Notes under the pieces: generated by a model
What the model was told of the DNA's origin: nothing
The model's input: the letters and a program-made list of their open reading frames with translations, nothing else
The model's database searches: none
Assembly: GCA_034440575.1 (NCBI GenBank)
Contig: JAOTOL010001657.1
Location: forward strand, 62,001-126,000
Direction: 5' to 3'
DNA: 64,000 bases
From: Imbricaverruca yamaguchii
Lineage: Eukaryota; Arthropoda; Thecostraca; Neoverrucidae
Made by a program: the position numbers and the translations under genes
Part shown: piece by piece, positions 11,516 to 22,819 of the stretch
Layout: the number at the start of each line of letters is the position of its first letter
Position numbering within the stretch: the first letter of the stretch is position 1

Positions 11516-12355
11516 TTAAACCGTCCCATCTCGGGGGTCTTCAACCGCCCCCTCCCCTCAGGTTTTTCGCGGATAGTGGACGAACGGCGAGTAGCAGCGC
11601 GCCCGAATTTGGCATACCTTTTTCCACATCAATTTGGCATGCTGTTTCGAAATGTTGAAGTCAGGTCTTCTAGGGTCAATGAGTTAGTCAAGGTCAAGTG
11701 AGGTCACCTCCAAAAAAGTTAAACCAGTCGTCACACTTTAACGGTACAGATATTTTAATGAAACTTTCAGTGTTTGCTTATTTTTAGGGATGCAACAAAA
11801 CGTATGGGTGGAATTTTTCTCTTTTTTTTCTTTTCGTTTTTGCCTACATATAAATTTTGCATATTTGCCGATTGCATTTCAAATAGACGAATCTGGCTAA
11901 AGTAAGCACTTTTTATTTTAGGAAAAGTTGACTTCCAACAGCGTTTCTCGGTCTGTTCCACTCATTGGAAAAGGAAAATTAAAGAAAACATGAAAACTCA
12001 AAATTTTGAAATTTAAAAAATTAGGGGGGTCAAAATAATTGTATGGCCCTGGTCGATTTCACTGTCCTTTTCTCATTCCAAGTACATTTTGTTTTTCTCA
12101 TATCCCACAAAATAAACTCCCCAGAGCCAAAAACATAATGTAAGTCGTGAAAAGTCGTGAAAATCTATCCCTCCTGGTTACGTCACTTTTCGGTGGAAAT
12201 TGTTTTCGGGGTGGATCCAGATCCTACTCGTCGAGAGCATTCAGATGACACCTCTTTTGTTTTCGTGTGACGCTTAGTTTGAATTTTAGAGGAGGGTTAC
12301 TATCCGCCCCAACCCCCAAGACTGTGTGTGAGGATCTGACCGGAGAGAGGGTTAA
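11516..12355 (+). mobile_element. TTAA-ended non-autonomous element, copy 2
   Basis: Full-length copy bounded by TTAA at 11516-11519 and at 12352-12355. It starts TTAAACCGTCCCATCTCGGG and ends GAGAGAGGGTTAA. The order of conserved internal blocks matches copies 1 and 4: CCGCCCCCTC, the AGGTCA-rich block, CACATATAAATTTTGC-like AT-rich sequence, GCCCTGGTCGATTTC, CCCCAGAGCCAAAAACATAA. There is no coding capacity. Flanking TTAA on both sides is the best evidence in the window for a TTAA target duplication. Confidence 0.8.
11688..11706 (+). promoter_or_regulatory. DR4 site inside TTAA element copy 2
   Basis: Identical TCAAGGTCAAGTGAGGTCA to that in copies 1 and 3, although the flanking element sequence has diverged. 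Function is inferred only. Confidence 0.4.
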
Positions 12356-12379
12356 AGTTGCGAGCTAAACACCGAGGAC

Positions 12380-12769
12380 ACTAGGATGAGCAGAACTCCT
12401 CTGTTCCCCGCTTCACAGTCGGGAGTGCTCAGTTCCGGCACCACGACCGCGGACTGCCAAACTCGACTGGCGACACAGAGCCCGGACGAGCCCGCTTTGC
12501 CACGCGACCGGAAGTTGGAAAAAAAATTGGGGCTGTCGAGCTCGACGTGGAGTCGTTTCGGGCGGTCCCGTCGAGGTGTCGAAACGGGCGGTGAAAGCGA
12601 GGGGATCGCGGCTGGACGTCGGTTGCCGAACTCGGGGCTCGAGGGGACGGACACACGCCGGTCTGTGGGTTCCCGAGGGGAGCTGGGACACACGCCGGTC
12701 TTGGGTTCCTCCAAGGTCCGGAGCTCCAGAGTGCGCCGCCACGCCGGATGGTCGGGTCGTGGGTCCAGG
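12380..12769. other. CpG-rich segment with long open frames
   Basis: GC-rich, CpG-rich sequence, open on both strands for over 100 codons. The composition alone explains the open frames. A promoter-type CpG segment or a 5' exon are possible, but no start context, donor or known domain could be identified. Confidence 0.3.
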
Positions 12770-12868
12770 TACGCCAAGAGGTGCCTGGACGCTAGGAGGT
12801 ACCTGGACGCCAGGAGGTACCTGGACGCCAGGAGGTACCTGGACGCCAGGAGGTACCTGGACGCCGGG
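12770..12868. repeat. Minisatellite, 18-bp unit
   Basis: Five to six nearly identical copies of GAGGTACCTGGACGCCAG, each with a KpnI-type GGTACC palindrome. The unit is in frame with an upstream open frame, where it reads as a six-residue repeat (RYLDAR). Confidence 0.95.
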
Positions 12869-12894
12869 GGAGCGGCCGGTGGGCTGGCGTGCCG

Positions 12895-13612
12895 GTGGCT
12901 GACGACAAGAGGAGCTGACTGGGGGTGTCTAGAATGAGGCTGGCTAGAAAAAGTTACTGGGGGTGTCTAGAATGAGGCTGAAAAGAGGAGGTGGCTGGGG
13001 GTCTAGAATAGGCTGACAAGAGGAGGGGGGCGTCTAGAATGAGGCTAGACAAGAGGAGGTGGCTGGGGTGTCTAGAATGAGGCTGAAAAGAGGAGGTGGC
13101 TGGGGGTGTCTAGAATGAGGCTGACAAGAGGAGGTGACTGGGAGTGTCTAGAATGAGGCTCGCAAGAAGAGGTGACCAGGAGTGTCTAGAATGAGGCTGG
13201 TCAGAAGAAGTGACTGGGGGTGTCTAGAATGAGGCTGGCAAGAGGAGGTGACTGGGGGTGTCTAGAATGAGGCTGACAAGAGGAGGTGACTGGTGGTGTC
13301 TAGAATGAGGCTGACAAGAGGAGGTGACCGGGGGCGTCTAGAATGAGGCTGACAAGAGGAGGTGACCGGGGGCGTCTAGAATGAGGCTGACAAGAGGAGG
13401 TGACCGGGGGCGTCTAGAATGAGGCTGACAAGAGGAGGTGACTGGGGGTGTCTAGAATGAGGCTGACAAGAGGAGGTGACCGGGGGCGTCTAGAATGAGG
13501 CTGACAAGAGGAGGTGACCGGGGGCGTCTAGAATGAGGCTGACAAGGGGAGGTGACTGAGGTGTCTATAATGAAGCTGGCAAGAAGAGGTAACTGGTGGT
13601 GTCTAGAATGAT
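12895..13612. repeat. Minisatellite, about 38-bp unit, about 18 copies
   Basis: The unit core is GTCTAGAATGAGGCTGACAA followed by GAGGAGGTGACTGGGGG. The right half (13260-13560) is the most uniform, alternating GACTGGGGGTG and GACCGGGGGCG forms. Every copy contains the TCTAGA palindrome. Confidence 0.95.
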
Positions 13613-14874
13613 TGCCATTAGAATAATTTTATCCAGTCTCAGCTCGGCGATGCTCGCCAAGCACGAATATGTCCTCACATATTATACATATTATTAGCAC
13701 ATATATATATAGCACATATATACACATATGAGCACATATTATAGAATATCAGCTCGGTGCTACGGGTCAGGGTGACCCGTAGCACCGAGAAGCGTCACAT
13801 TTTGGAAGTAGACACACACGAAGACGTTGAGGGAAACTTGAAGCAATTAATTGATACTTTCAAGATTGTAATGCTTTTGGAATCACTTCAGTCGCATAGA
13901 TGCATTTTACATGATGTTTGCAACAACAAAATCAGTACATGGCATTTATGCAAGGTAAATACTATGCAATGTCATACAAGGTCATACAACGCAATACTAG
14001 TTAGGCATCTACTTGATGCATGCGAATGCTCATGTGAATTACCGAATGTAGCTGAAAGTAAACCTCGGTGCAGCCCATCCTGTCCCGCAAAAGGACAAAA
14101 CCACGAATCTCTCAATGCTGAACCAATCTCCGTTTCACTGATTTTGTCCCGTCATTTGAGAGATGAAATCACTCAAAATTTAAAAGATAATCGCAACTAT
14201 TAGTACTTTCAAGCGATGCAATTATGCATCAGAGGTCATGTTTCAAACCCATCCATCCTTTCATTTTGAGCATAGACCTACAAGCTGCATCAATACATAC
14301 AGTAGTAGGAGATCGAAAGCACTTCACCTCCGTTTCTTTTGGCTCAAAGTTAACTACCCAAGAACAACATTTGTGCAGGGCTATGCAGAGGCGTGGTTTA
14401 CTCCCATCTTTAATGATGTGGCTGGGCACTCATATTGCTTTCCGGTTCGCGCGTGTGTGTGTGTACGATATATTTTGGTTCAGTGTAGTGCATGGCAGGG
14501 ACAAAGGTTCGCCGTAACCAGAAGGATTGTCCCAATGAATCATACGCGCACTGGTGATGTGGGAATGACATTTAAAGAGCCAAACCACAAAGTAGCAATA
14601 TTGGCAAGGCGTCACTGTAAGTGACAATCATGTCTATTGCTTATTTACTTTTGAGATGGTAGTTTCCCCTCCATGTTGGATTGCCGAACATAACTTAAAC
14701 TTTTATCATTTGACCCTTTGGAATGTGCGCCCTTGAATCCGTTTGGGCTGGCCATTGTTTCCTTGTAGTGTCTCCCCTCCCATTCCGAAAAAAAAAATCC
14801 GAAATTGCCGACCCTGGAAATGAAATGAAAATCCCTAGGCAAGCTAACATAATATGATTAACTCCAGATATATT
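13613..14874. other. Unannotated stretch
   Basis: Contains a short TA/CA-rich tract (13690-13740) and a palindrome reading CGGTGCTACGGGTCA then TGACCCGTAGCACCG at 13755-13785. An open plus frame of 148 codons begins at 13757, inside that palindrome. Its translation shows no recognisable domain and I do not call it. Confidence 0.4.
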
Positions 14875-15055
14875 TTTATGGGGACAATTCGCACAGATTG
14901 TAACCATGCTCTCCGCGGCTACACAAGTGAGCATTCGCACGCGCTTTTCACACGCGCGTATTTCAGAGTTTTTGAATGACATCAGGAACTCACCGTTTGT
15001 ATTTCTTTCACTGGAGATTCCCCGACGTCCGCATCACCGTTCCAGCTGATGCGTG
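14875..15055 (+). repeat. Dispersed repeat C, copy 1
   Basis: Shares a series of blocks in the same order with 42630-42815: ATTGTAAC, CACAAGTGAGC, ACGCGCTT, TCAGAGTTTTTGAATGACAT, CACTGGAGATTCCCCGACGT, CCGCATCA. Identity is roughly three quarters by eye. The class is unknown; neither copy has an intact ORF. Confidence 0.65.
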
Positions 15056-15862
15056 GCAAATCCAAAAATAAGTCTTAGCTCGAGTCACTGGATTTGAATG
15101 TGCAGTCGGCATCAGGTGACGATGTCCTTGGGCCGCTTCAGATCACACCTAACATCCGCACCAAGTGACGATGTCCTTGTGCGAACACGCGACGAGCCCC
15201 CTTCAGGATGCGACGCCACGCAAGGCAGCACACCCTGCTAGGAGTGCATCGGTCAGCTCGGCCCTACATGCGGAACACTCAACTGAGACTGTGGAGAATG
15301 GCTCCTCCAGGATGAACCCTTTGAAGCTGGAGGTCTAGGCGGGCTCTCCACGCGCCTGCACGGTTACGGAATGCTCGTCCTGGTGTGGTGATCGTTCTTA
15401 GTCTCTCCCCGGGTCGACGCACGGGCTCGATCCATTTGCGTTAGTCGGGCGCGCTTGGGCTCGCGGGTGCGCCGTTCGGCTTCTTCCTGCTTCCGGAGGC
15501 TCGGGTTTGCAACACGAGTCTGCCACCATTCGGCGCCGGCGATGAAGAGGCTGCTGTTTCTGGGCTTGTCCCGACAGGTGGCAGCATGAAGCCCTGCCGC
15601 CACGGGCGATGACAACGTGGGAGTCGGTGAGCTGGAAGCCACGCGAGAGGTGACTACTGGGGCGGTTACCGGCCGGGTGGTAATCTTGGTTGGGGAGGCA
15701 CATTTGCAGGGCATCGGCGAGGGCCCACCCCCTCTCCGTTGGACGAAGTTCCGCTCTCAACTCGCCTTGTACATGGTCAGTGTACGTCAGCCGGCGCATC
15801 AGGCCCATGTGTCGCCCGTCAGTGTCCGTCGGCTTCACGTCACCTGTAGACACGGCCTAGGT
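15056..15862. other. GC-rich unannotated stretch, possible old coding remnant on minus strand
   Basis: GC-rich, with a duplicated phrase AAGTGACGATGTCCTTG / AGGTGACGATGTCCTTG near 15115 and 15165. Minus-strand frames of 116 and 151 codons cover 15364-15853. One reads as basic and charged (contains LRKQEEAERRTREPKRARL), but the two overlap in different frames and neither matches a family I know. The SINE has inserted at the right edge. Confidence 0.3.
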
Positions 15863-15876
15863 CCGTTCGTCATTCC
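15863..15876 (+). repeat. Left target-site duplication of SINE
   Basis: CCGTTCGTCATTCC, identical to 16070-16083 on the other side of the SINE. Confidence 0.92.
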
Positions 15877-16069
15877 GGGGCGGGGATGGCGGAGTGGTTA
15901 AGGTGTCGGGCTATGGGTACCAAAGGTCCCGGGTTCGATTCTAGCGCCACTCAGGACATTTCCCAATCCCGCGGCCCACCGGCGAAACAGTGTGGGCGGC
16001 GCCATTAGCCGTGAATGTGCATAAAGTGTGTCGTGAACCAACCAATAAACAAACAAACAAACAAACAAA
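15877..16069 (+). mobile_element. tRNA-derived SINE
   Basis: About 193-bp insertion. The head resembles a type II (Ser/Leu-like) tRNA. The Pol III A box is TGGCGGAGTGG at 15887-15897 and the B box GGTTCGATTC at 15932-15941, giving normal internal-promoter spacing. A tRNA-unrelated body follows (containing CCCACCGGCGAAACAGTGTG and GTGTCGTGAACCAACC), and the tail is (AAAC)n from about 16046. Perfect 14-bp direct repeats flank it, as expected for LINE-mediated target-primed insertion. The intact duplication and promoter boxes indicate a fairly recent insertion. I cannot name the SINE family. No second copy was found in the window. Confidence 0.9.
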
Positions 16070-16083
16070 CCGTTCGTCATTCC
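16070..16083 (+). repeat. Right target-site duplication of SINE
   Basis: CCGTTCGTCATTCC. The first C could also belong to the AAAC tail, so the unambiguous duplication is 13 bases. Confidence 0.92.
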
Positions 16084-18459
16084 CGCGAAGGGCTCGTATG
16101 TAAACGACACTCTCCTCGGAGAGGAACAGAGTCGCCCGAGGATTCTGCCAATGCCAATGGTCCTCAAGCCACACCAAAAGATCGGAGGAGGGCAAGCAGC
16201 TGCTCTCATGAGGTTTGCGGCCTTTTCCCATTCCTTGCAACACTAACGGGGCATGTGTGTCTTTACTGAGGTTTTCTCAGTCTTATTGATATTATGAGTG
16301 AATATAGTTGAATAATGGAATGTACGAATAATCATCGCTTTCCACTTTGAATTATTTGAAAGTTTTTGTTTCCTTGAAAAGAAACTCACCAGGAAGCTCG
16401 CTGCCGCCAACGTTTTTCTTCTTCTCATATACTTCTTAAATGTCAACGAGCACCAGTAAAATGATACCGGTGAAGAACTATTGCATGTAGTATATTACAA
16501 TTAATGGCACCTTTGTATTCCAGCAAGCTGAATCAGACAGTTCGGAAAGTACTAAGGAATTAGTACTTCCAAACGCTATCAATCGAAAAGAAGAGCTGGC
16601 TGAACTGAGCTAACCCCGAATAAGCTTGAGTTCGACCTCGAAACATTACCCCTTCCCGTCCCGGGGCTTCAAAATTCCTTGCAATTTGAAGCGACCTTCC
16701 AAACATCCCCGATGACCACGCGCCATGGTCTCGAAGATCAATGTGGAACGAAACCTCAAACTTGTGAGATTTGAACAGAAGATATACCTACATTCGTACG
16801 CGATGTGGCCATAGGATGATATCGATATGGGGTAGCGGAATAATGACGTGATATATATATATATATTGTCAGACGACAATAGTGTCTTTTTCAGAGCATG
16901 CTAATCAACATTGATGTTTCATCCTTGGTGCAAATTGAATCGCCATGACATACTCCATCTGTGTCCATTGTATGCAACTAAGAGCATTAAGCATGACAAA
17001 AAAACACTTATTTTGATTTTTTAAACACGCCAAGGAGTATTTTGAAGGGAATGTGAGAAACCGTCCGACCTTCTAAAAGAGCATTATTGCAGTATTTCTG
17101 CCGCAAAACGGCCATCTACCAGCCCACTAACTCGGTTATCTTTCTTTCTTAGGTTTTGCTATCAAATGAAAATATTATATTGTTCAACTTGAAAAGCAGA
17201 ATAAGTAGTGCACATCTTGAAATACGAATATTTTCCCCACAAAACTGAATCGCAACACGGCATGAAATGGTGCTGAAATGTGCATACCCTCTAATCTAGG
17301 TTCAGCAACAGCCATGGCTTAAATTATCATGCACTTCTAGAGAAACTCAGACAATCAACAATCGAACAGAAGGTGTTGACAATCTTTTTGCAATGGGCAT
17401 TTACTCACCAATTGTTAATTAGCGCAACGTCAGTCAGTAAGTGACGTGAACCGCCTAGACGAACAGATGGCACCGTGTTTGTACAATTAGCGTTGATACA
17501 TTTTGTACAATTTGTGCAATGTACAGATTGTACAGTTGGCCTGTCCTCCGGTAACAGCCGTTATTCATCTGAACGCTGTCCTCACTGCCGGCCTCGGCGC
17601 TAGCGATAGCAACCATCCCGACACCTCCGCAACTGTATAGGTGCATTGTCAAATACATGGCTGAGGTAATGAGCATGAAAGCGATGTGTGTGTCAATAGT
17701 GCAGGGTCCCACATAGGATGCCCACGTAAGGGGCCCATCTTTTTCAGGGGACGTCCCGGTGGTCTCGGCCCAACTGGGTATGATTGACCCGCTAATTGGT
17801 AAATGATTAGGCGTGTGGTGTCGGCATTTGCACTCCATCCTCATGCGTTAATATCTCCATGAATGTGTTCTGCGACTGCAAAATCAGATCCTCACATACA
17901 CTTTCGCAATTGCTATCACGAATGTAGGGACCCGAAGAGAACAAGTGGTCCGTTGTGCTACGACTTATTGTGACCTTAGCTGTTGTGCTATGGGACAAAG
18001 TGACGCTTTTCCATCTACTTTTCACCAGCATGTTTACGTCTCTCGCTTTTGGACTTATAGAGCGCCCAGAAGAAGACCTTGGGCGGACCCTGCCGTCATC
18101 AGCTGACGTCATCAGCTGCTGTCGGACGGTCCCCTGCCCCATGTGTCGGGCAGATTCCTGTCGGGGTCAGAGGCTGCTATGCGGCCCTCTGGGCATTGTC
18201 TCGGGCAGTTTCATACCGGGGTCAATGCCTACCAGACAGGCCCCTGGTCCATGTGTCTGGCAGTTTCCTGCCGGGATTATTGGCTGTCAGGCGGGCAGTT
18301 TCCTTCCGGGATTTCTCTGACTTCCTGTGACTGAAAGAGCATGCAAAATGGCCCTATCCAACAGTCAGAGGCTCCTCTCGAACTGCTTCATGATGATCTG
18401 TGCTCATCGTAGGCTCTTCTGTAGTCGTCAAAGTGCTCTTTGAAGCTGCAAGAAAGTCA
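16084..18459. other. Unannotated stretch
   Basis: About 2.4 kb with no recognised exon or repeat beyond a short TA run at 16850-16866. A minus-strand frame of 129 codons at 17455-17844 includes a hydrophobic stretch (THIAFMLITSAMYLTMHLYS), but nothing else supports it as a gene. Confidence 0.35.
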
Positions 18460-18640
18460 CCTGTCGCTGCTGGTGGGTTATGTGTAACTATTAGAGCCTT
18501 CTGTAGCTGGCAGAGAGTCTTATATCACTGTTGGTGGGCTATGTGTAACTATTAGAGCCTTCTGTAGCTGGCAGAGAGTCTTATATCACTGTTGGTGGGC
18601 TACGTGTAATTGTCAGAGTCCTCAGCAACTACTAGCGGGT
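18460..18640 (+). repeat. Tandem repeat, about 62-bp unit (family D, copy 1)
   Basis: Two strong copies and one weak copy of a unit containing AGAGCCTTCTGTAGCTGGCA, TATATCACTGTTGGTGGGCT and ATGTGTAACTAT. A related block is at 20515-20645. Confidence 0.85.
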
Positions 18641-19194
18641 GGGTCCCTCTCGGCTTTCAAATAATTTTCAGTAACTCTCAGATGGCTCGCTACAATTTCC
18701 AAATCTTAGCAATTTCAGGGATATCTGCAACGGTACAACGCCCCTGGTACTACCAGAACGGCATTGCAGGTGTTAGAAAAGCCCTATATGCAGCCGCCAG
18801 GGGCGGGGCTTTGTGACCACTGTGAGTGCAGATAATGTGGCCCACGCGCCATGGTGGTGCATCAGAAATAATAGACAAAGAAGCACACGGGTCATCGAAG
18901 AATATTTCCACCTGCGGTGGGAATCTGTTCTTCTTGGAAGAGCTTTTAACGCTTCACCTTTCGGGTTATTATTATCCTCTCGAATCCTCTGCAGCTGTGG
19001 ATAGGCACGTACCTTCCCCTGCCCTGCCCTCTCCTCCTTGCTTACGCCCGTGTCACCAAAAGTCACCTGTGTTTTGTCACATCACCCAATTCTGCCTGTG
19101 TGCTTCTCACGACACCCAGCTTTACCTGCCGGCTTGACATAGCATCGAAGTCCGTCAGTCAGCTTCTCATGACGCCTAATTTGAGCTGCCAGCT
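18641..19194. other. Unannotated stretch
   Basis: No recognisable gene. The right end (19060-19200) contains spaced imperfect phrases such as TCTCATGACGCC and TTGTCACATCA that lead into the next repeat. Confidence 0.35.
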
Positions 19195-19450
19195 TGTCAC
19201 ATCATTCCAGTCCTCCGGTCGACCAGTCTCGCATCGCACATCATTACCCCTTCTGACATTCCAGTCGCCCGGCCAACCTGTCGTATCACACATCCATTAC
19301 CATTCCAGTCCTCGGCCCGGCATGTCGTATCACACAGCATTACCATTCCTACCATTCCAGTCCTCGGCCGGGCATGTCGCATCACACATCATTACCCTTA
19401 CTGCCATTCCAGTTATCGGGCCCACCTGTCGCGTATCGCACCTGATCACC
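19195..19450. repeat. Degenerate minisatellite, about 45-60-bp unit
   Basis: Five diverged copies of CACATCATTACC, CATTCCAGTCCTCGGCC, GGCATGTCGTAT. Unit length varies, so this is an older array. Confidence 0.75.
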
Positions 19451-20164
19451 TCTCGGTCTGCTGGGCCATCTCAAGTCCACGGCTCAAGCGCCACTCCCAG
19501 TTGTCGGATTGCCACACCACCTGACGGTGCCGGCTTGCGGTGTTATCCAACATTGTCAGACTGGCAGCACTGGAACCGCCGCACCGGAACGGCCTCTCAG
19601 CGCGAGAAGCGGACGACGACCCACCGTGAGAAGTCTCGCATTGCTGTCGATCGGCTCCGCCGGCTCCGATGAACGGTCCGCCCGTGCTGCCCGGCTGTAG
19701 GACGCCTCCCCCCCCCCGATGGCGTGTCAAAACACGGCCGCGTCAGAAGGCAACAGGATCCTGAAACTGGGCCGCACCGTTCGCAGCAAGCCCACCTGGC
19801 GTCCTTGGAACTCTCCTGAGAGACGCTGGCCGTGTTGACTCTGTGAACCTAGAGTGGGAACGGGACACTAAACAGGCCACGGCCGAAGAGAACGGGGCCC
19901 TGTGCCTCGGCTTTCTGGGTCAAATCGTGATAGCGACCCACCGGCAGGCGACAGGGACGCCCGTGTGCAGAGGACTGGTCCGTCGTTACGCCCGACCACG
20001 CTGCTCGACCAGAAATGGAGAACATGTGGACAGCTGCGAGACACCTGCGGAGAGAGAGAGACCAGGAGCCGATCCGGCCGCGGAGGAAGCGGAGGCAGAA
20101 GAGGTGGCAGCTCCCGTAGGCTATCGACTCTTCGCCATGAAAACAAAATGGAAAGCATGAGAAC
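19451..20164. other. CpG-rich unannotated stretch
   Basis: GC-rich, open in several frames on both strands, none recognisable. Frames starting at 19843 and 19902 overlap each other and run toward the next array, so they are most likely compositional. Confidence 0.3.
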
Positions 20165-20345
20165 GAACTCTTGGACGTGCGGCGGTGGAGGCAGGACGGG
20201 GACACTCCCGGACGTGCGGCGGTGGAGGGGGACGGGGACACTCTTGGACGCGCGGTGGTGGACACCGGACAGAGACGCCCGCGGACGCGCGCGGTGGAGA
20301 CAGGACGGGGACACTCCCGGACGCTGCGGCGGTGGAGCAAGATGG
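20165..20345. repeat. Minisatellite, about 36-bp unit
   Basis: Five copies of a unit containing GGACGTGCGGCGGTGGAG followed by ACGGGGACACTCCCG, with variable length. Confidence 0.85.
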
Positions 20346-20514
20346 CGCCACTGTCGGATTGAAGAGTCGAAGGACTGAGTCGAGGCTATCCGGCACCCAC
20401 CATCGTCATGTCAATGTTGGCTGGCAAAGTCATGCAGCCTCGCCTGTCATCACCACCATCCCAGCTCGACTAACCTGACCAGGCGCCGGCGAATTCCCGC
20501 GTGGAGGAGGTGTG

Positions 20515-20645
20515 CCATTATGTCAGAGTTCCATATCGCTGTTGGAGGATTATATATGTAACTGTCAGAGCCCTCTGTAGCCGACAGAGTCCTATATCGT
20601 TGTTGGTGAGCTATATCTAACTGTCAAATCTCTCTGTAGTGTCTG
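20515..20645 (+). repeat. Family D repeat, copy 2
   Basis: Two imperfect units related to 18460-18640: TCATATCGCTGTTGG-like, TATGTAACTGTCAGAGCCCT, CTGTAGCCGACAGAGTCCTA. Same order and orientation. Confidence 0.7.
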
Positions 20646-22374
20646 TTCTTTTTATTTGGCAGCACAGATGTGAATGGCAGTATGAATGGCGGGGTCAGTG
20701 AACGGAGTTTTCGTGGTTCCAAATACGCGCCCAGTTGTGATTCTTCCTCACTAACCTGACCTATGCTGTTTTGGTCGAAGCGCCCTTAAAATCAAATAAC
20801 AATAACAACCTGACCTATGCTGAGATTTCCCAGCCTTGCTTTTTGATTCGGTGCATATTTTTAGGCAATCCAAAGGAAATACGACAAAGTATGCAAGCAT
20901 GCAATTCTGGTGACAACACCAACGCCAAGGTATGGACAGTTGCCTGAACCTAGATGCAGTTGGTTTGGGACATAATTTTGAAGGACGTGGCTTGATCGGA
21001 GGGCATTTGCTATAACATTTCTTGTGCATAAGGCATTTTCCAAGCTTCCGTTGGTACTTCATTTTGAACGATAGCTCATTGCGGTGTGGAGGGTGTTGAG
21101 CTAACGGCCAGGAGAGGACGATGTGCGGGGAGAGGAGAGGGTGACGGCTCCACAGCCCGCTGGGAACGAAAGGAAGCTATATTATATACAAAGGAATGCA
21201 GATATTCTACTACAATACACATCACGTAAGCTATTCACACCGTTCAGCCAAACTTTTGCCCGCTTCACGAATAGAGCGTGCATTACACCTACTTTTCACG
21301 AACCACCCCCACTCAGCCCACGCTAGAAATCGTGGCTGTGCTCGTCGTACCTCTACACACCACGTACTGTGGACGGGCTGTTTCCTGGCTACTTCGGCTC
21401 TTGTCCTTGGTAGTCGGAATTCGTAAGATTTGCGTGTGTTCGGGCTGAGTTAAATTCCAAATAGTCGACCTGCGACGGAGCAAGGTGTCGGGATTTCCTG
21501 GTGTGGTAAACCGCGCATATGCAATGATTGACTGACTAAATCCGCGCGTATGTGGATTTGAGTGAGACGAAGAGTGAGACGAACAAGAATGAGACGAAAC
21601 CATCTAAGTGTTCGGGCAGTCAGCGACTGGAACTCGCTCTCAGAACAAGTAGTCTGCTCTAATACTCTGAATAGTTCAAAACCAGAATATACGCATTCTG
21701 GTTGGAACAGCGTTTTTATTATCCATCCTGAGGTGTGTTAGTGTATTGTGCTTTTAGTCGGCTTGTGTTATTCCAGTTCGAGTTTCATGTGATTGGGTTA
21801 AACAAACGCGCCCTTGCCTCGTATAAATCCCGAACTATATATGATGATATGATGACGATGATGTATGATGACTGACTGACTAAATCCGCGCATATGCGAC
21901 GGCTCAATTTGCTGAGCTCAGCTATTTCAATACGCAGCACATCTAAAATGTGATCAAAGCTTAGTTCGCCACTGAGCACCATTACACAGAAATTAAAATG
22001 TGTTATAAGCGTGGATTAAAGCTTCCAGCACTCCGGTGCATTTGCTAATATCGCTGCCAACGTCGTTCAATTTGTGTGTTAATGCTTGACCGTGATTAAT
22101 CTCAGATTTGAGCACATCAGGACTCGTTGATGACTGTACATCCCCCCGCCTATCTAACAGTAATCCTCGACACAACACGAAGCATTGAGCGGGTTCCCAG
22201 TACGACCATTTGTGATCAGGTAATTACCTTCGCCGTGTATGACCAGAACCATGAAAACCAAATCAAAACCACAGCCATTAAGAGTGCCCGCTCAATCATG
22301 GCTCTCTGTCTTCATATCATGGAGTTCATATTTCCGACCGCAAACTGATATGTGGGTGTCATCGGTGTGTTGTA
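20646..22374. other. Unannotated stretch
   Basis: Unique sequence. Small internal duplications are CTAACCTGACCTATGCTG (near 20753 and 20810) and GACTGACTAAATCCGCGC (near 21530 and 21878). No exon recognised. Confidence 0.4.
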
Positions 22375-22432
22375 CCACTATAGCCCTGACACGTGCAAGC
22401 TGATCTCAGCTGGCGTATCAGGGCTATAGTGG
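22375..22432. repeat. Perfect inverted repeat, 15-bp arms, 28-base loop
   Basis: CCACTATAGCCCTGA at 22375-22389 pairs with TCAGGGCTATAGTGG at 22418-22432. The loop has some secondary complementarity (AGCTGATCTCAGCT). Confidence 0.9.
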
Positions 22433-22819
22433 GCTCAGAAATCAGAGCTCAGAAAATGGCGTGCAAGGAACATCTAAGTTATCCGCCGTTAACGTACAGC
22501 AGGTACTAGCACTTAAGTTTGTCCAGCGACGCTTCGCGGTTGAAATATCGCGTTCAACCTGCTGTGAATGTCTATGTAGGTTATGCTCAAACAAGGTGGT
22601 TGATATATCATGTGATTTCAGTTTTGTGTTCAAACGCCTTCGTTGAAAACTTCATCGAAACATCTTTATGACAAATCAGGTGGTGCCAAAATAGTTGAAG
22701 AGGTTGACCAGGCTCCACAGCCTCCAAGACGGCCCAACAACCAAGCCGCGAGCCTCACGGCAGTTGCCCACACCAGCACTGGCCCAGACGTGAGCACAGG
22801 CCAGGCGGCAGCTGCCATC
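22433..22819. other. Unannotated stretch
   Basis: Nothing recognised. It leads into the 37-bp minisatellite. Confidence 0.35.

Noticed and set aside
15881..15955. Functional tRNA gene (Ser/Leu type)
   Set aside because: The acceptor stem does not close, and A and B boxes are followed by an unrelated body, AAAC tail and target duplications, so it is a SINE head.
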